Origin: Saprospiraceae bacterium
GTDB taxonomy: Bacteria; Bacteroidota; Bacteroidia; Chitinophagales; Saprospiraceae
Direction of reading: 5' to 3'
DNA: 64,000 nucleotides
Assembly (NCBI GenBank): GCA_019187225.1
Contig: JABAQQ010000019.1
Location: forward strand, 1-64,000
The notes under the pieces: model-generated
What the model saw: the letters and a program-made list of their open reading frames with translations, nothing else
What the model was told of the DNA's origin: nothing
The model's database searches: none
Part shown: positions 26,419-35,851 of the stretch, one piece after another
Layout: every line of letters starts with the position of its first letter
Numbering within the stretch: position 1 is the first letter of the stretch
Position numbers and translations under genes: made by a program

Positions 26419-26769
26419 TTTGTCCTGATGTTTTAATGAAAAAAAAGTGAGTCAGTTTTTCGCGTCAAAACTACGCAATTGTTTTGCGAAAATTTTACAT
26501 TCGCAGTAATAAATATTTTTAACCGCCGGATTGGAAAGATTTAATTTTAGATTTGCCATGTGACATGGTGTGTGGTCGGGTTATAATTCATCAACCATAT
26601 TTGCTGAAATGCCACTTTTCCGGAATTTCGGGCGTCTGCTCAGGCGACGAAGATCATCCCGCTTCCTGACAAAAGCCTTGCAGAAATATTACCGGCATCT
26701 GGTGAACACCTGCTACTTTTGCCCTGTTTGGATTTTGACTAAATTATCAACATAGCCCAGGCCCCCTTT
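26419..26769. other. 351-bp divergent intergenic region
   Basis: AT-rich DNA between the glycine-rich gene and feoA. It holds the -7 box at 26714-26721. A 61-codon frame at 26570-26755 has no coding character and overlaps that promoter, so I do not call it. No Fur-box palindrome was recognised. Confidence 0.4.
26714..26721 (+). promoter_or_regulatory. -7 box of feoAB, TACTTTTG
   Basis: This matches TAnnTTTG and lies about 50 nt upstream of the feoA start. No convincing -33 box was found. Confidence 0.4.
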
Positions 26770-27003
26770 ATGCAGCGCCGATATCGCACCATTCCCGACC
26801 TGAAACTGAACGAAAGCGCCCTTACCCTCGCTTTTACGGACCCCGCATTGGCGGGTAAACTCACCGCCATGGGTGTTCTGCCCGGTGCGCGCATCGAACT
26901 GGTGCGGCCGGCGCCTTTCGGAAAAGCTTATTACATTAAAGTGGATGGCGTTCGCCTGGCGCTCCGGGAAGAGGAAGCCGCAAGTATTTTGTTGGAAATA
27001 TGA
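26770..27003 (+). CDS. feoA: ferrous iron transport protein FeoA
   Basis: The 77-aa protein has the SH3-like FeoA pattern: a hydrophobic core with LAGKLTAMGVLPGARIELVRPAPFGKAYYIKVDGVRLALREEEA as the main body. FeoA assists the FeoB transporter. Its stop overlaps the feoB start by four bases (ATGA), so translation is coupled. Confidence 0.92.
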   Translation: MQRRYRTIPDLKLNESALTLAFTDPALAGKLTAMGVLPGARIELVRPAPFGKAYYIKVDGVRLALREEEAASILLEI

Positions 27004-29156
27004 ACGATCACAGCGGCAAGCTCCTGAAAATAGCGCTCATCGGCAATCCGAACAGCGGCAAATCCACCGTATTTAACCAGTTGACAGGGCTGCGCCAAAA
27101 AACCGGCAACTTTCCCGGCGTCACTGTTGACATGAAGGAGGGGCGGCTGCGTTTTCCCAGCGGCTTCGAAGCGACACTGATTGACCTGCCCGGCACGTAT
27201 AGCCTTTACCCCACTTCGTCGGACGAAAAAATTGTCACCACCGTTCTGACCAATCCGCAGGACGACTTTTATCCCGATGCCCTGGTCTATGTAGCCGATG
27301 CGACGAACTTGGAAAAGCACCTGCTGTTGTTCACGCAGTTGCTCGACCTCGACCTACCCATCGTCCTGGCGCTCAATATGTCCGATACGGCCGCGGAAGC
27401 TGGCATTAAAGTCAACACCACGAAATTGGCCGAGCGCTTTAGCGTCCCGGTGGTTTCAATCAGCGGGCGCACCGGAGAGAACATCCAGAAGTTGCTGCAC
27501 GAGTTGGAAAAACTTCTGAAAACGGGGGGGGCTTCCATACCCCCTTTTTACCCGCTCCGCGACTCCGAAAAGCAAGTGTCGGATGCGGTGCAGCTCAATC
27601 TGTCGGTAGACAATCCTTATCGCGCGCTGCTGCTGGCGCATCACCACTCCTGGCTACCTTTTTTACCCAAACAGGAACGCGAAACGCTGGCGGCCATCGT
27701 CCAGACCAAAAATTTCCAGTCGCTTAAAGCGCAGGTGGACGAAACGCTCGACCGCTTCGACCGCTTCACGCCCATCGTACGGCAAACCATCCTCCAACCT
27801 TCCGTCGAGCCTGCTACTTTCACCGATCGCATAGACGCTTTTCTGACGCACCGCTGGTTTGGCCCGCTGATCTTCTTCGGCGTCATGTTGCTTGTGTTCA
27901 TGGCGATTTTTTTTGGCTACGACATCACGGGAGGTTGGGTGGAAAACGGCACCAGCGCGATCGTGGATATCATCGGCAACAGTTTGCCCGACAACTGGTT
28001 CGCATCGCTGCTCACCAAAGGCGTTTTGCCCGGTTTGCAGGGTGTACTGGTATTCGTTCCCCAAATCGCCCTGCTGTTCCTGCTTATTACCATACTGGAA
28101 GAAGTAGGCTACATGGCGCGGGCGGTTTTTATTTTCGACAAAACCATGCGCCGCTTCGGCATGAACGGTCGGAGCATCGTCGCGCTCATCGGCGGCGGCG
28201 CCTGCGCCGTGCCGGCCATCATGGGCACGCGTACCATCAGCAACTGGAAAGAGCGGCTGATCACCGTGATGGTGACGCCTTTTATCAGTTGCAGCGCGCG
28301 CATTCCGGTTTATCTCGTGCTGATCCCGGTGGCGCTGCCCGCCAGCAGTTGGTGGACCAAGGCGCTTATCTTCGGCGGCATGTATTTTTTCGGCCTGACG
28401 GCAGCCCTGGGCGCGGCTTTCGTTTTCAAAAAAATACTGCGCACCAGCGACCCCTCTTACCTGGCGCTCGAACTGCCCGTGTACCGCATGCCGCATTGGA
28501 AGAATGTGTGGCTGACCGTCTGGGAAAAAGTAAAAGCCTTTATCGGCGGAGCGGGTAAGATCATCCTTTACATTTCTATCGCATTGTGGATACTGGGCAA
28601 TAGCGGCCCTTCCGGGGCATTGGAAAATGCTGAAAACAACGTCCGTTCCACTGCGGCCGCTGATATTTCGCAGGATTCTCTCAACGATATGATCGCGGCC
28701 AAAAGGTTGGAAGCCTCCTTTGCGGGCATCATCGGCAAAACCATCGAGCCCGCCATCCTGCCGCTGGGCTACGACTGGAAGATCGGTATCGCCTTGTTAT
28801 CCTCCTTCGCCGCGCGCGAAGTGTTCAACGGCACCATGTACACGATCTACAGCCTCGAAAGTGTGGCGGAAATAGAAGAGTCCGAGGCGCAGAACCAACG
28901 CCCCTTCGAGCGGTACGGTCGTTTGCGGCAGCAAATGGCCAGCGATACCTTCGACAACGGTCAACACGTGTACACCTTGGCCACCGGCATCTCGCTCCTG
29001 ATCTTTTACGCACTGGCGATGCAGTGCATGAGCACGCTGGCCGTCGTGCGTCGTGAGACCGGCAGTTGGAAATGGCCGGTATTCCAGTTTTTGTTTATGA
29101 GCGGGTTGGCGTATTTGTGTGCGTGGCTGGCGTATACGTTTTTGCCGAAGGTGTGA
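27000..29156 (+). CDS. feoB: ferrous iron transporter FeoB
   Basis: The 718-aa protein has an N-terminal G domain with G1 GNPNSGKST, G3 DLPGTYS and the FeoB-type G4 (NMSD). Multiple membrane segments follow from about 280. The conserved Gate motifs are present: the region around YMARAVFIFDKTMRRFGMNGRSIVALIGGGACAVPAIM (Gate 1) and the later FAAREVFNGTMYTIY (Gate 2). It imports Fe2+ across the inner membrane, gated by GTP hydrolysis. The acquisition operon is feoAB only; feoC is not seen. Confidence 0.95.
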   Translation: MNDHSGKLLKIALIGNPNSGKSTVFNQLTGLRQKTGNFPGVTVDMKEGRLRFPSGFEATLIDLPGTYSLYPTSSDEKIVTTVLTNPQDDFYPDALVYVADATNLEKHLLLFTQLLDLDLPIVLALNMSDTAAEAGIKVNTTKLAERFSVPVVSISGRTGENIQKLLHELEKLLKTGGASIPPFYPLRDSEKQVSDAVQLNLSVDNPYRALLLAHHHSWLPFLPKQERETLAAIVQTKNFQSLKAQVDETLDRFDRFTPIVRQTILQPSVEPATFTDRIDAFLTHRWFGPLIFFGVMLLVFMAIFFGYDITGGWVENGTSAIVDIIGNSLPDNWFASLLTKGVLPGLQGVLVFVPQIALLFLLITILEEVGYMARAVFIFDKTMRRFGMNGRSIVALIGGGACAVPAIMGTRTISNWKERLITVMVTPFISCSARIPVYLVLIPVALPASSWWTKALIFGGMYFFGLTAALGAAFVFKKILRTSDPSYLALELPVYRMPHWKNVWLTVWEKVKAFIGGAGKIILYISIALWILGNSGPSGALENAENNVRSTAAADISQDSLNDMIAAKRLEASFAGIIGKTIEPAILPLGYDWKIGIALLSSFAAREVFNGTMYTIYSLESVAEIEESEAQNQRPFERYGRLRQQMASDTFDNGQHVYTLATGISLLIFYALAMQCMSTLAVVRRETGSWKWPVFQFLFMSGLAYLCAWLAYTFLPKV

Positions 29157-29380
29157 ATTGTTTGATTTTGCCTTGGTCTCGTTTGCCCATCGTATCTCCT
29201 TAAATTTTTCCGAAATCAATTATTTTGGCGGTCGGGTTACGCCTGAAAGGTGACTCTTCGTTGCTGCTCGCTTTTCACCGCCCTTAATCGGAATAAGGGT
29301 GCTGGCAAGAAGATGCGGAGCGACATCTTTTGTAAGTTACAGCATTTTGGACCACGCCATCGGCTTTTTATTCGGATCAG

Positions 29381-32266
29381 ATGAAAGGTGAACTTCTTTC
29401 CCTGCTGCTTTCAGTTTTGTTTCTGACAATCGTTCCGGGCAGTTCGGTCGCTCAACATGAAACCCGCCCTGCGGGGGCTGCCGCGTCGCTTTGGCCGCTC
29501 ATCGAAACCCGATTGGCCCAACAACAACCTTCCGACACGTCTTTTCACTTCATACTGACGCTGGTGCGCGACCATTGCGATGGTGATTTTGATTGCCTCA
29601 ACCATACTTACAACGCCCTGATGGACAGTTTAGAAGGCCGCTTCAATCTTCCGGGTGCTATTTTCATGGGTGAAGAATTGGTGGACGTTGCCCGAAAGCA
29701 CAAAGCGACCAAAATACAAGCCCAGGCACGGCTGGACCTTTGCCGTTTCCACGACGCGCTCGGCAACGCCCGTTTGGCGGCGTTCAATATTGAAAAGGCG
29801 CTGATACTATTTGAAGAGGCAGGCGACCAGAGAGGAGCCGCCCTTTGCAGATATTGGAAATTGAAAATCAGTCTTAAATATCGCAAAACGGAGGAGGTGA
29901 TGCCCGCCATGGAGGCGTTGTTGGAGGAAGTCATAGCGCAAAAGGATACGGGAATTATTGTCAGGCTGCACCAGGAGTTGGTGGAACTGAATTGTTCATC
30001 TGGCCGGTACGAGAAAATGGATGAACATTTAGATGCTTTAGAAGCCATTACGAAATCAAACCCCTCGACAAGAGAAGAAAAACGGTACCGGATGCTGATA
30101 CTGCTTGGGCGCGGAGATTTGGCCCGGGCAACAAGTGATTTTGAAGGCGCCAAACGATTTTATCATAATACCCTGCTCTCCAGTCAAGATGTTGCCGACC
30201 GGTGGATTGAAATAAGATGCCTTCAGTTTTTGGCTGAAATGGAATGGGAAATTGGCAACCGTTCTTCAGCGAAGTCCTATCTCGAACAGGCAAAGACACT
30301 TGCGGAGAAATTACACCTCGAAGACTTGCTGATATACAGTTACGGGATTGACGCCAGATTTGCAGAGACAGAAGGCCGCTATGCCGATGCGCTCGAATCC
30401 ACGAAGAAAAAGCACAGCTATGAAGCCAGTTGGGTGAACAGGGGGGCTGGCCGCAATGCCCAAAATTATTTCCTCGAAGCGGAAAAAGAAAATAAGGAAC
30501 TGGAATTGAGCAACAAAAAAGCGCAGCTTCGCTACTCCCTGATCATCGTCGTTTTGGCCTTTTTGTTCGTCGCCGGCCTGCTTATCGGCCTGTACAAACA
30601 ACGGAAAGGAAAGCAAGCAATGGCTGCGCAAAACGTCCTCATCCGGCAACAGGCCGAACAATTGAAATCCCTCGACGCGGCCAAGTCGCGCTTCTTCGCC
30701 AATGTGTCGCACGAACTGCGCACCCCTCTCACACTGTTGCGCGGCCCTGTTCACACCTTGTTGAAAGAAAATAAACTGACCGAAAAACAAACCAAACTGC
30801 TGCAAATGGCCGAACGGAGCGGAAAACAATTGGAGCAGTTGGTCAACGAGATACTCGACCTGAGAAAATTAGAAATGGGGAAAATGGATGTGGACGAAAA
30901 ACCGACCGGGTTGTCCACTTTTTTCCGCACCTACTTCGCCCAGTTCGAATCCTTGGCGGAAAGCAGGCAAATTGATTTTACGTTCGACCTGTCAGGAACA
31001 CACGGCGTGGTCGCCGGCATTGACCGGGAAAAATGCCGCCAAATTCTCTACAACCTGCTTTCCAACGCCTTCAAATTCACCCCCACGAACGGACGCATCG
31101 CTGCGGCGGTATCAGTGAACGATGGCACCCTGCGGCTGACAGTCTCCGACACCGGCGCAGGCATCCATCCCGACGATTTGCCATTTGTGTTCGACCGCTT
31201 TTTCCAGACAAACCGGCCCGACAAACCCGCTGAAGGCGGCACGGGCATCGGCCTCAATCTTTGCTACGAATACGCCCGTCTTTTTGGAGGAACCATCGAA
31301 GCGGAAAGTACGCCCGGCGAAGGTTCGGTTTTCCGGGTGGCGTTTCCGGTAAGACTGGTAGAAGCAAACGACGAAACGCTCTCTGCGCCAACAGCGCAAA
31401 TTGGTATGCCCGCGCACGACGAGGCGGAGATTTCGTCGTCCGTCGGAGCGTCCGAAGTGTCCCAATCTTCCAAGCCCACCATCCTCGTGGTGGAGGACAA
31501 TCCTGACCTTCAGGATTACATCCGGTTCATCTTGCAGGAAAAATACAACGTCGTCACCGCAGAAAACGGCCGCACCGCGTTGGAACGGTTGAAGGTGGAA
31601 GGTAGAGGGCTGAGGGGCGATGGCCCTCTACCTTCAACCCTCTACCTTCAACCTTCCCTCATCCTTTCCGACCTCATGATGCCCGTGATGGACGGTTATC
31701 AACTGCTCGAACGGCTGAAATCCCACGACGCCACGTGCCACATCCCAACCATCATGCTCACCGCACGGGCAGAAGCGCAGGAGAGACTCAAAGCCCTGCG
31801 CATCGGTGTGGACGACTACCTGACCAAACCCTTCGACGAAGAGGAGTTGCTGGCGCGCATCGAAAACCTGCTGAAAAACCAGGCTGCCCGGCAACAGGAA
31901 GCCGCCGCCGAAGCCGGGCAGGAAACGCCTCGCCCGGTGATGTCGCAACCCGACCGGGAATGGCTCGAAATCTTTGAGGCGTATGTCCAAAAACATTTTG
32001 ACAGCGACATCCTCAACGTGCCCGCGCTCGCCTGCGAATTCGCCATGAGCGAATCCACCCTGCTCCGGCAGTTGAAGCGGCTGACGGGGCTTTCGCCCAT
32101 TCAATACCTGCAAGAGGTGCGCCTCGACGAAGCCCGGCGCTTGCTTGAAAATCACATGTGCAACTCCATCGCACAAGTGGCCTCCAAGGTGGGTTACGAC
32201 GATGCCCGCTCTTTTGCGCGGGCTTTCCGGCAGCGGTTCGGGAAGTTGCCGTCGGAGATGATGTGA
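29381..32266 (+). CDS. hybrid two-component regulator (TPR-type sensor, histidine kinase, receiver, AraC)
   Basis: The 961-aa protein has a signal peptide (MKGELLSLLLSVLFLTIVPGSSVAQ), a TPR-like periplasmic sensor (about 60-380) and a membrane segment (YSLIIVVLAFLFVAGLLIGLY, about 387-407). The HisKA helix holds the phosphorylated His444 (FANVSHELRTPLTLL); the ATPase domain has DTGAGI and GGTGIGLNL. The receiver domain (about 700-825) has phospho-acceptor Asp764 (LILSDLMMPVMDG), and the AraC domain is about 860-961. A heptamer-repeat insertion sits in the receiver between ALERL and LILSD. It is a one-gene two-component system; its signal is unknown. Unlike typical HTCS it uses TPRs instead of propellers. 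Confidence 0.92.
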   Translation: MKGELLSLLLSVLFLTIVPGSSVAQHETRPAGAAASLWPLIETRLAQQQPSDTSFHFILTLVRDHCDGDFDCLNHTYNALMDSLEGRFNLPGAIFMGEELVDVARKHKATKIQAQARLDLCRFHDALGNARLAAFNIEKALILFEEAGDQRGAALCRYWKLKISLKYRKTEEVMPAMEALLEEVIAQKDTGIIVRLHQELVELNCSSGRYEKMDEHLDALEAITKSNPSTREEKRYRMLILLGRGDLARATSDFEGAKRFYHNTLLSSQDVADRWIEIRCLQFLAEMEWEIGNRSSAKSYLEQAKTLAEKLHLEDLLIYSYGIDARFAETEGRYADALESTKKKHSYEASWVNRGAGRNAQNYFLEAEKENKELELSNKKAQLRYSLIIVVLAFLFVAGLLIGLYKQRKGKQAMAAQNVLIRQQAEQLKSLDAAKSRFFANVSHELRTPLTLLRGPVHTLLKENKLTEKQTKLLQMAERSGKQLEQLVNEILDLRKLEMGKMDVDEKPTGLSTFFRTYFAQFESLAESRQIDFTFDLSGTHGVVAGIDREKCRQILYNLLSNAFKFTPTNGRIAAAVSVNDGTLRLTVSDTGAGIHPDDLPFVFDRFFQTNRPDKPAEGGTGIGLNLCYEYARLFGGTIEAESTPGEGSVFRVAFPVRLVEANDETLSAPTAQIGMPAHDEAEISSSVGASEVSQSSKPTILVVEDNPDLQDYIRFILQEKYNVVTAENGRTALERLKVEGRGLRGDGPLPSTLYLQPSLILSDLMMPVMDGYQLLERLKSHDATCHIPTIMLTARAEAQERLKALRIGVDDYLTKPFDEEELLARIENLLKNQAARQQEAAAEAGQETPRPVMSQPDREWLEIFEAYVQKHFDSDILNVPALACEFAMSESTLLRQLKRLTGLSPIQYLQEVRLDEARRLLENHMCNSIAQVASKVGYDDARSFARAFRQRFGKLPSEMM
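31597..31660. repeat. in-frame heptamer repeat/hairpin inside the receiver domain
   Basis: A 12-bp stem (31599-31610 with 31623-31634) runs into 7-bp units CTCTACC/TTCAACC repeated twice. It adds about 20 residues in frame to the receiver domain, just before the phospho-acceptor strand. Confidence 0.75.
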
Positions 32267-32300
32267 AGCCCGGATTAATGTCATGCAACACCTGCCAGAC

Positions 32301-33656
32301 TCATTGCAGGCTATGATTGGATGTAAAATACGCTGCGTATTCCGGAATTTTAGTCCCGAGATAATACGGCATGTTCATCAACAGGAATGGAGTACCCTTA
32401 GCCGTTTGTACCGGGCTGACTGAAAACTGATTGGCGAGTAACCGAATGGCATAAGGATGGCTACATGCTTCCATAAACTGGTGCAGAGAGCGCAACGTGC
32501 CCGATTCGCCGGACTTGACCTCTATCGGGAGAATATATTGTTTATGCGTGTATAAGAGGTCAACCTCGGCCTGGCTGTTGGCGTTTTCGCGCACCCAAAA
32601 ATGTGGTTTGTAGGAGGGGGTATCGTGCTGTGCCATGAGTTCTTGCGTGACCAAATGCTGTATAATTCGCCCTTTGTAGAGTCTATTCAAATCCTCCAGG
32701 CCGATCATATTTACATGAAGTTGCATGGCGTGATTTAACAAGCCTGTATCCAGAAACTGAAGCCTCGGTCTTTTCCTAAAATCTGTTTCCAAAGGTGGGC
32801 GGACGCTGCTGCTGGGGTAGATCAACTGGAGAACACGTGCCTGATCCAGGGATCGCAGCGCTTCGCCCACTTCCCGTGACCTGTAATTGGAATGGCCGAA
32901 ACCTTCGAATGACACACGGTCTTTCTCTTGCGGCGCAGTATAAATCACATGCTGCATCACCTTTCTTTCTGTTGGATTTCGCGCGTATTTGATCACATCG
33001 TCTTTATATCCTTGCCAGAGCGATTCGTATGTGTGCGCCAAATTAGCCATGCTCTGTTCACTAAGGTATTGCCGGACGATCTCAGGCATCCCGCCTATGG
33101 CAGCATAGGTATGAAACAATTCCAAAAGCGTGTCATGAGCATACGGCTCGACGGGTATCCGATTCAGGGCTTCAAGGGCAGCAGTATGCCCAATGGCCAT
33201 CAGAAATTCCTCGAAGTCGAAAGGATGCAGTACCATTTGCTCTATCCGCCCTACCGGGAAAGAGGGTACTTCGCGCAGTGCAAACTCTAATAGCGAACCG
33301 GCAGCCACCACAAAAATATCCGGTCGTTCCTCGTAGAAATACCGCAACATTTGAATTGCGCGCGGCGATTCCTGAATTTCGTCGATAAACAACAGTACGG
33401 ACCCTTCGTCTTTGGGTGTGTTGGTACTGAGGAATACTGCCTCGGTAATTTGCAGTACATCCCTGGAGCCTTCAAAAAAACGCTGATGCGCTTTTTTTTC
33501 CATGTTCAGCGGTATGAAATGGCGAAACTCTTTCGAGAACTGGTTGACTAAGGTTGACTTGCCCACTTGCCGGGCACCCCGGATGACCAACGGCTTGCGA
33601 TTCGGGTTGTTTTTCCATTCCAATAAGCGCCGGTAAGATTTTCTTTCAAAATTCAT
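32301..33656 (-). CDS. AAA ATPase with DUF4143 (restriction-endonuclease-like) C-terminus
   Basis: The start at 33656 (MNFERKSYRRLLEWKNNPNR) gives 451 aa. Seen: Walker A RGARQVGKSTLV, Walker B SVLLFIDEIQESP, then AAGSLLEFAL and the AAA_14 helical part. The DUF4143 domain near 330-430 ends in a nuclease-like strand pattern AEVDLLYTHKQYILPIEVKSG (D..E.K). The family is common and its function is not settled; some members look like mobile or conflict-related ATPases. It lies between direct copies of the hybrid-regulator AraC tail, and runs opposite to that gene. Confidence 0.88.
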   Translation of the reverse strand: MNFERKSYRRLLEWKNNPNRKPLVIRGARQVGKSTLVNQFSKEFRHFIPLNMEKKAHQRFFEGSRDVLQITEAVFLSTNTPKDEGSVLLFIDEIQESPRAIQMLRYFYEERPDIFVVAAGSLLEFALREVPSFPVGRIEQMVLHPFDFEEFLMAIGHTAALEALNRIPVEPYAHDTLLELFHTYAAIGGMPEIVRQYLSEQSMANLAHTYESLWQGYKDDVIKYARNPTERKVMQHVIYTAPQEKDRVSFEGFGHSNYRSREVGEALRSLDQARVLQLIYPSSSVRPPLETDFRKRPRLQFLDTGLLNHAMQLHVNMIGLEDLNRLYKGRIIQHLVTQELMAQHDTPSYKPHFWVRENANSQAEVDLLYTHKQYILPIEVKSGESGTLRSLHQFMEACSHPYAIRLLANQFSVSPVQTAKGTPFLLMNMPYYLGTKIPEYAAYFTSNHSLQ

Positions 33657-34003
33657 AATACATTTGTAATATTTAAGGGGCAAATTTAGATAAATTCTGT
33701 AACAAATACAGGGCAATTTATTGTTATGCTTGACCAATCCAATCGCGACCGCCAATCAATAATATAGCTGGGTGCAGAGCAGCGGTTCGGGAAATTGCCG
33801 TCGGAAATGTTGAGCAAGCGATTTTGACCCTTTCTCTACCTCTATTGCCCTCATTTTGACGGAAAATGCTACCTGATTGACGGAATATGTCACTTGGCGT
33901 GGGGGCATGTTTGCCCTGTCGTTCTGGGAAGTTTTTCTGCGGGCGATCGGAGGAAGCGGAAAATCCTGAAAAGAGAAAATATTCAACTCAACCTTTCACA
34001 TCT
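33657..34003. other. 347-bp spacer with AraC-tail fragment
   Basis: AT-rich DNA upstream of the DUF4143 ATPase, then the short AraC-tail fragment at 33780-33827, then a leader of ~175 bp before the carbonic-anhydrase fusion gene. No clear promoter was identified. Confidence 0.5.
33780..33827 (+). pseudogene. fragment of hybrid-regulator AraC tail (F1)
   Basis: In frame it reads QRFGKLPSEM then LSKRF and stop. It matches the last residues of the regulator that ends at 32266, with only two mismatches over the core ~30 bp. It is too short to be a gene. Confidence 0.7.
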
Positions 34004-35680
34004 ATGAAAATGCTCAATTTTTTTCTGTTGACTGCACTATGGCTGCTGTCCGGTAGCCCCACCCATGCCCAGTTAAAGTGGGTGCCATTTCAAGCAAGTA
34101 TGCCGGCAAATGCCGTTATGGGCGGATCGGAAAACGGCGCCCAATTGCCGGTATGCCGCTGCAATTTCAATGGGGGGACACACCCCGGAAAAGTAGTAGG
34201 CGCCCGATGTAATATTGGCTGGGGCGGCACCGAGCAATCGGTCGCTTCGTTCGAGGTATTGGTGAATCCTGAAAATGTTGAACTGGATTGGGCAAAAATA
34301 CAGGGCGCTACATTGCCTGCAGGTGCAGTGGAAGGCGGCTCGGAGAACAAAGCACCCTTGTATATTGGCCGGGTGAATTACAGCGCCGGTGGCCGAAACC
34401 TGGGAGTACATCCCGGCAAAGTGTTCCAATCAGGCTCCGGATACATCTGCAATTTCGGGTATGGCGGCAAAGAAATTTCCGTCAATCGTGATTTTGAGGT
34501 ATTGGTGCAGGTTCCCACTCTGGTGCAAAACGGCACTTTTGACGGCAATCCTTCCTACACCGGTTGGACGATAGCGGTGGTGGAAGGACGGGTCGCCAAC
34601 CAGCAAACGGGCGGCCACCCCGGCGGTTATGCCTGGCTCAACCACAACGGAGGAAGTACGGATCCGGCCATCAGTCAGGAAATCAGGGGGTTGAAGGTTG
34701 ATTCGATGTACGTAATCTCCGGCTTCTTCAAGCCCGGTGCGCACGCCAGAATTCACAGCGCCAAACCCGGCACCCCTTGCCTTGCTGTGGACGTCGACGG
34801 TGTCGAAAAACGCGAATATATCGCACCGGCAGACGTGACGAATACGGAACGGTGGGACGACAAGCGCTGGCGTTCATTTGCAGTTCCCTTCAAGGCAACA
34901 AAAACCAGCCACACCATCCGGTTCAGGGCTGAAATAAATGGTTCCGATTGCGACGTGGCGCTGGACAATATCTCCTTGGAGCAATCGTCAAAAGCCCACT
35001 GGGAATACGAAGAACAAGAACACTGGGCCGATCTGTGCCATCCGTTTTTGGAATGCGACGGCACTTCCCAGTCTCCCATCGACATTGCAGGATGGGTAGA
35101 CGATGCTTCTTTAAAATGGCCGGAGCTTCATTATGATCCCATCCAATCCTCGCTCATCAATAACGGGCATACCCTCGAATTTGAAGTCCCGGAGCAGTCC
35201 CGTGAGCAAAACAAACTGCGGCTTGGCGATACCGAATACGAACTCCAGCAATTCCACTTTCATTCCCATAGCGAACACACCATCAACGGAAACTACTCTC
35301 CGATGGAAGTGCATCTGGTGCATAAAAATGAAACAACAGGGAAACTGGCGGTACTGGGGGTATTGTTCAAGGCTGGACAAGAAAATGTGGTGCTTAAACA
35401 GTTGATCGAGGCCGGATTGCCGGCCCAAACAAATAGCCACAGCCATGAATTGAGTCTCAACCCTGCCGGTTTGTTACCGTCTGCCGGGGGATATTACACC
35501 TATTCCGGCTCGCTGACCACTCCTCCCTGCTCGGAAATTGTCACCTGGATTGTATGTGATACTCCGATAGAAGTATCACAGGACCAGATCAATCGCTTCG
35601 CCCCCCTGCTGCACGATGACTACCGTCCGACCAATGACCTCAATGGCCGGGTAATCAAACATTGTGTGGGTAGGCGTTAA
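34004..35680 (+). CDS. DM9 repeat / galactose-binding / alpha-carbonic anhydrase fusion, exported
   Basis: The start at 34004 gives 558 aa with a signal peptide (MKMLNFFLLTALWLLSGSPTHAQ). Residues about 25-165 contain two DM9-type repeats (VPFQASMPANAVMGGSENG; PAGAVEGGSENKAPLYIGR). A galactose-binding/CBM-like sandwich (about 175-325: NGTFDGNPSYTGWTI ... VALDNISLEQ) follows. The C-terminal alpha-carbonic anhydrase has zinc ligands H418, H420 and H437 (QFHFHSHSEH, EVHLVH), spaced as in bacterial alpha-type enzymes, and the SGSLTTPPCSEIV motif. It should hydrate CO2 outside the cytoplasm; the DM9 part suggests glycan binding. I do not know this three-part architecture. Confidence 0.88.
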   Translation: MKMLNFFLLTALWLLSGSPTHAQLKWVPFQASMPANAVMGGSENGAQLPVCRCNFNGGTHPGKVVGARCNIGWGGTEQSVASFEVLVNPENVELDWAKIQGATLPAGAVEGGSENKAPLYIGRVNYSAGGRNLGVHPGKVFQSGSGYICNFGYGGKEISVNRDFEVLVQVPTLVQNGTFDGNPSYTGWTIAVVEGRVANQQTGGHPGGYAWLNHNGGSTDPAISQEIRGLKVDSMYVISGFFKPGAHARIHSAKPGTPCLAVDVDGVEKREYIAPADVTNTERWDDKRWRSFAVPFKATKTSHTIRFRAEINGSDCDVALDNISLEQSSKAHWEYEEQEHWADLCHPFLECDGTSQSPIDIAGWVDDASLKWPELHYDPIQSSLINNGHTLEFEVPEQSREQNKLRLGDTEYELQQFHFHSHSEHTINGNYSPMEVHLVHKNETTGKLAVLGVLFKAGQENVVLKQLIEAGLPAQTNSHSHELSLNPAGLLPSAGGYYTYSGSLTTPPCSEIVTWIVCDTPIEVSQDQINRFAPLLHDDYRPTNDLNGRVIKHCVGRR

Positions 35681-35705
35681 TACCGCATCCTGCTGTACCT
35701 TCCAC

Positions 35706-35837
35706 CTGCCGGAAAACCGCGTCAGCGATTCCATCGCGCAAGTGGCTTCGAAAGTGGGTTACGACGATGCCCGCTATTTTGCACGGAGTTTCCGGCAGCG
35801 GTTCGGGAAGTTGTCCTCGGAGATGAGGGGGGAGTGA
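35706..35837 (+). pseudogene. fragment of hybrid-regulator AraC tail (F2)
   Basis: In frame it reads SIAQVASKVGYDDARYFARS then FRQRFGKL and stop at 35835-35837. It closely matches the AraC tail of the regulator at 29381-32266. It starts ~25 bp after the carbonic-anhydrase gene and ends 14 bp before the next ATPase gene's stop. Confidence 0.75.
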
Positions 35838-35851
35838 TGTCAGCACGTCTC

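Noticed and set aside
26570-26755. 61-codon frame upstream of feoA
   Set aside because: It overlaps the -7 promoter box and has no family or signal; Arg-rich composition suggests chance.
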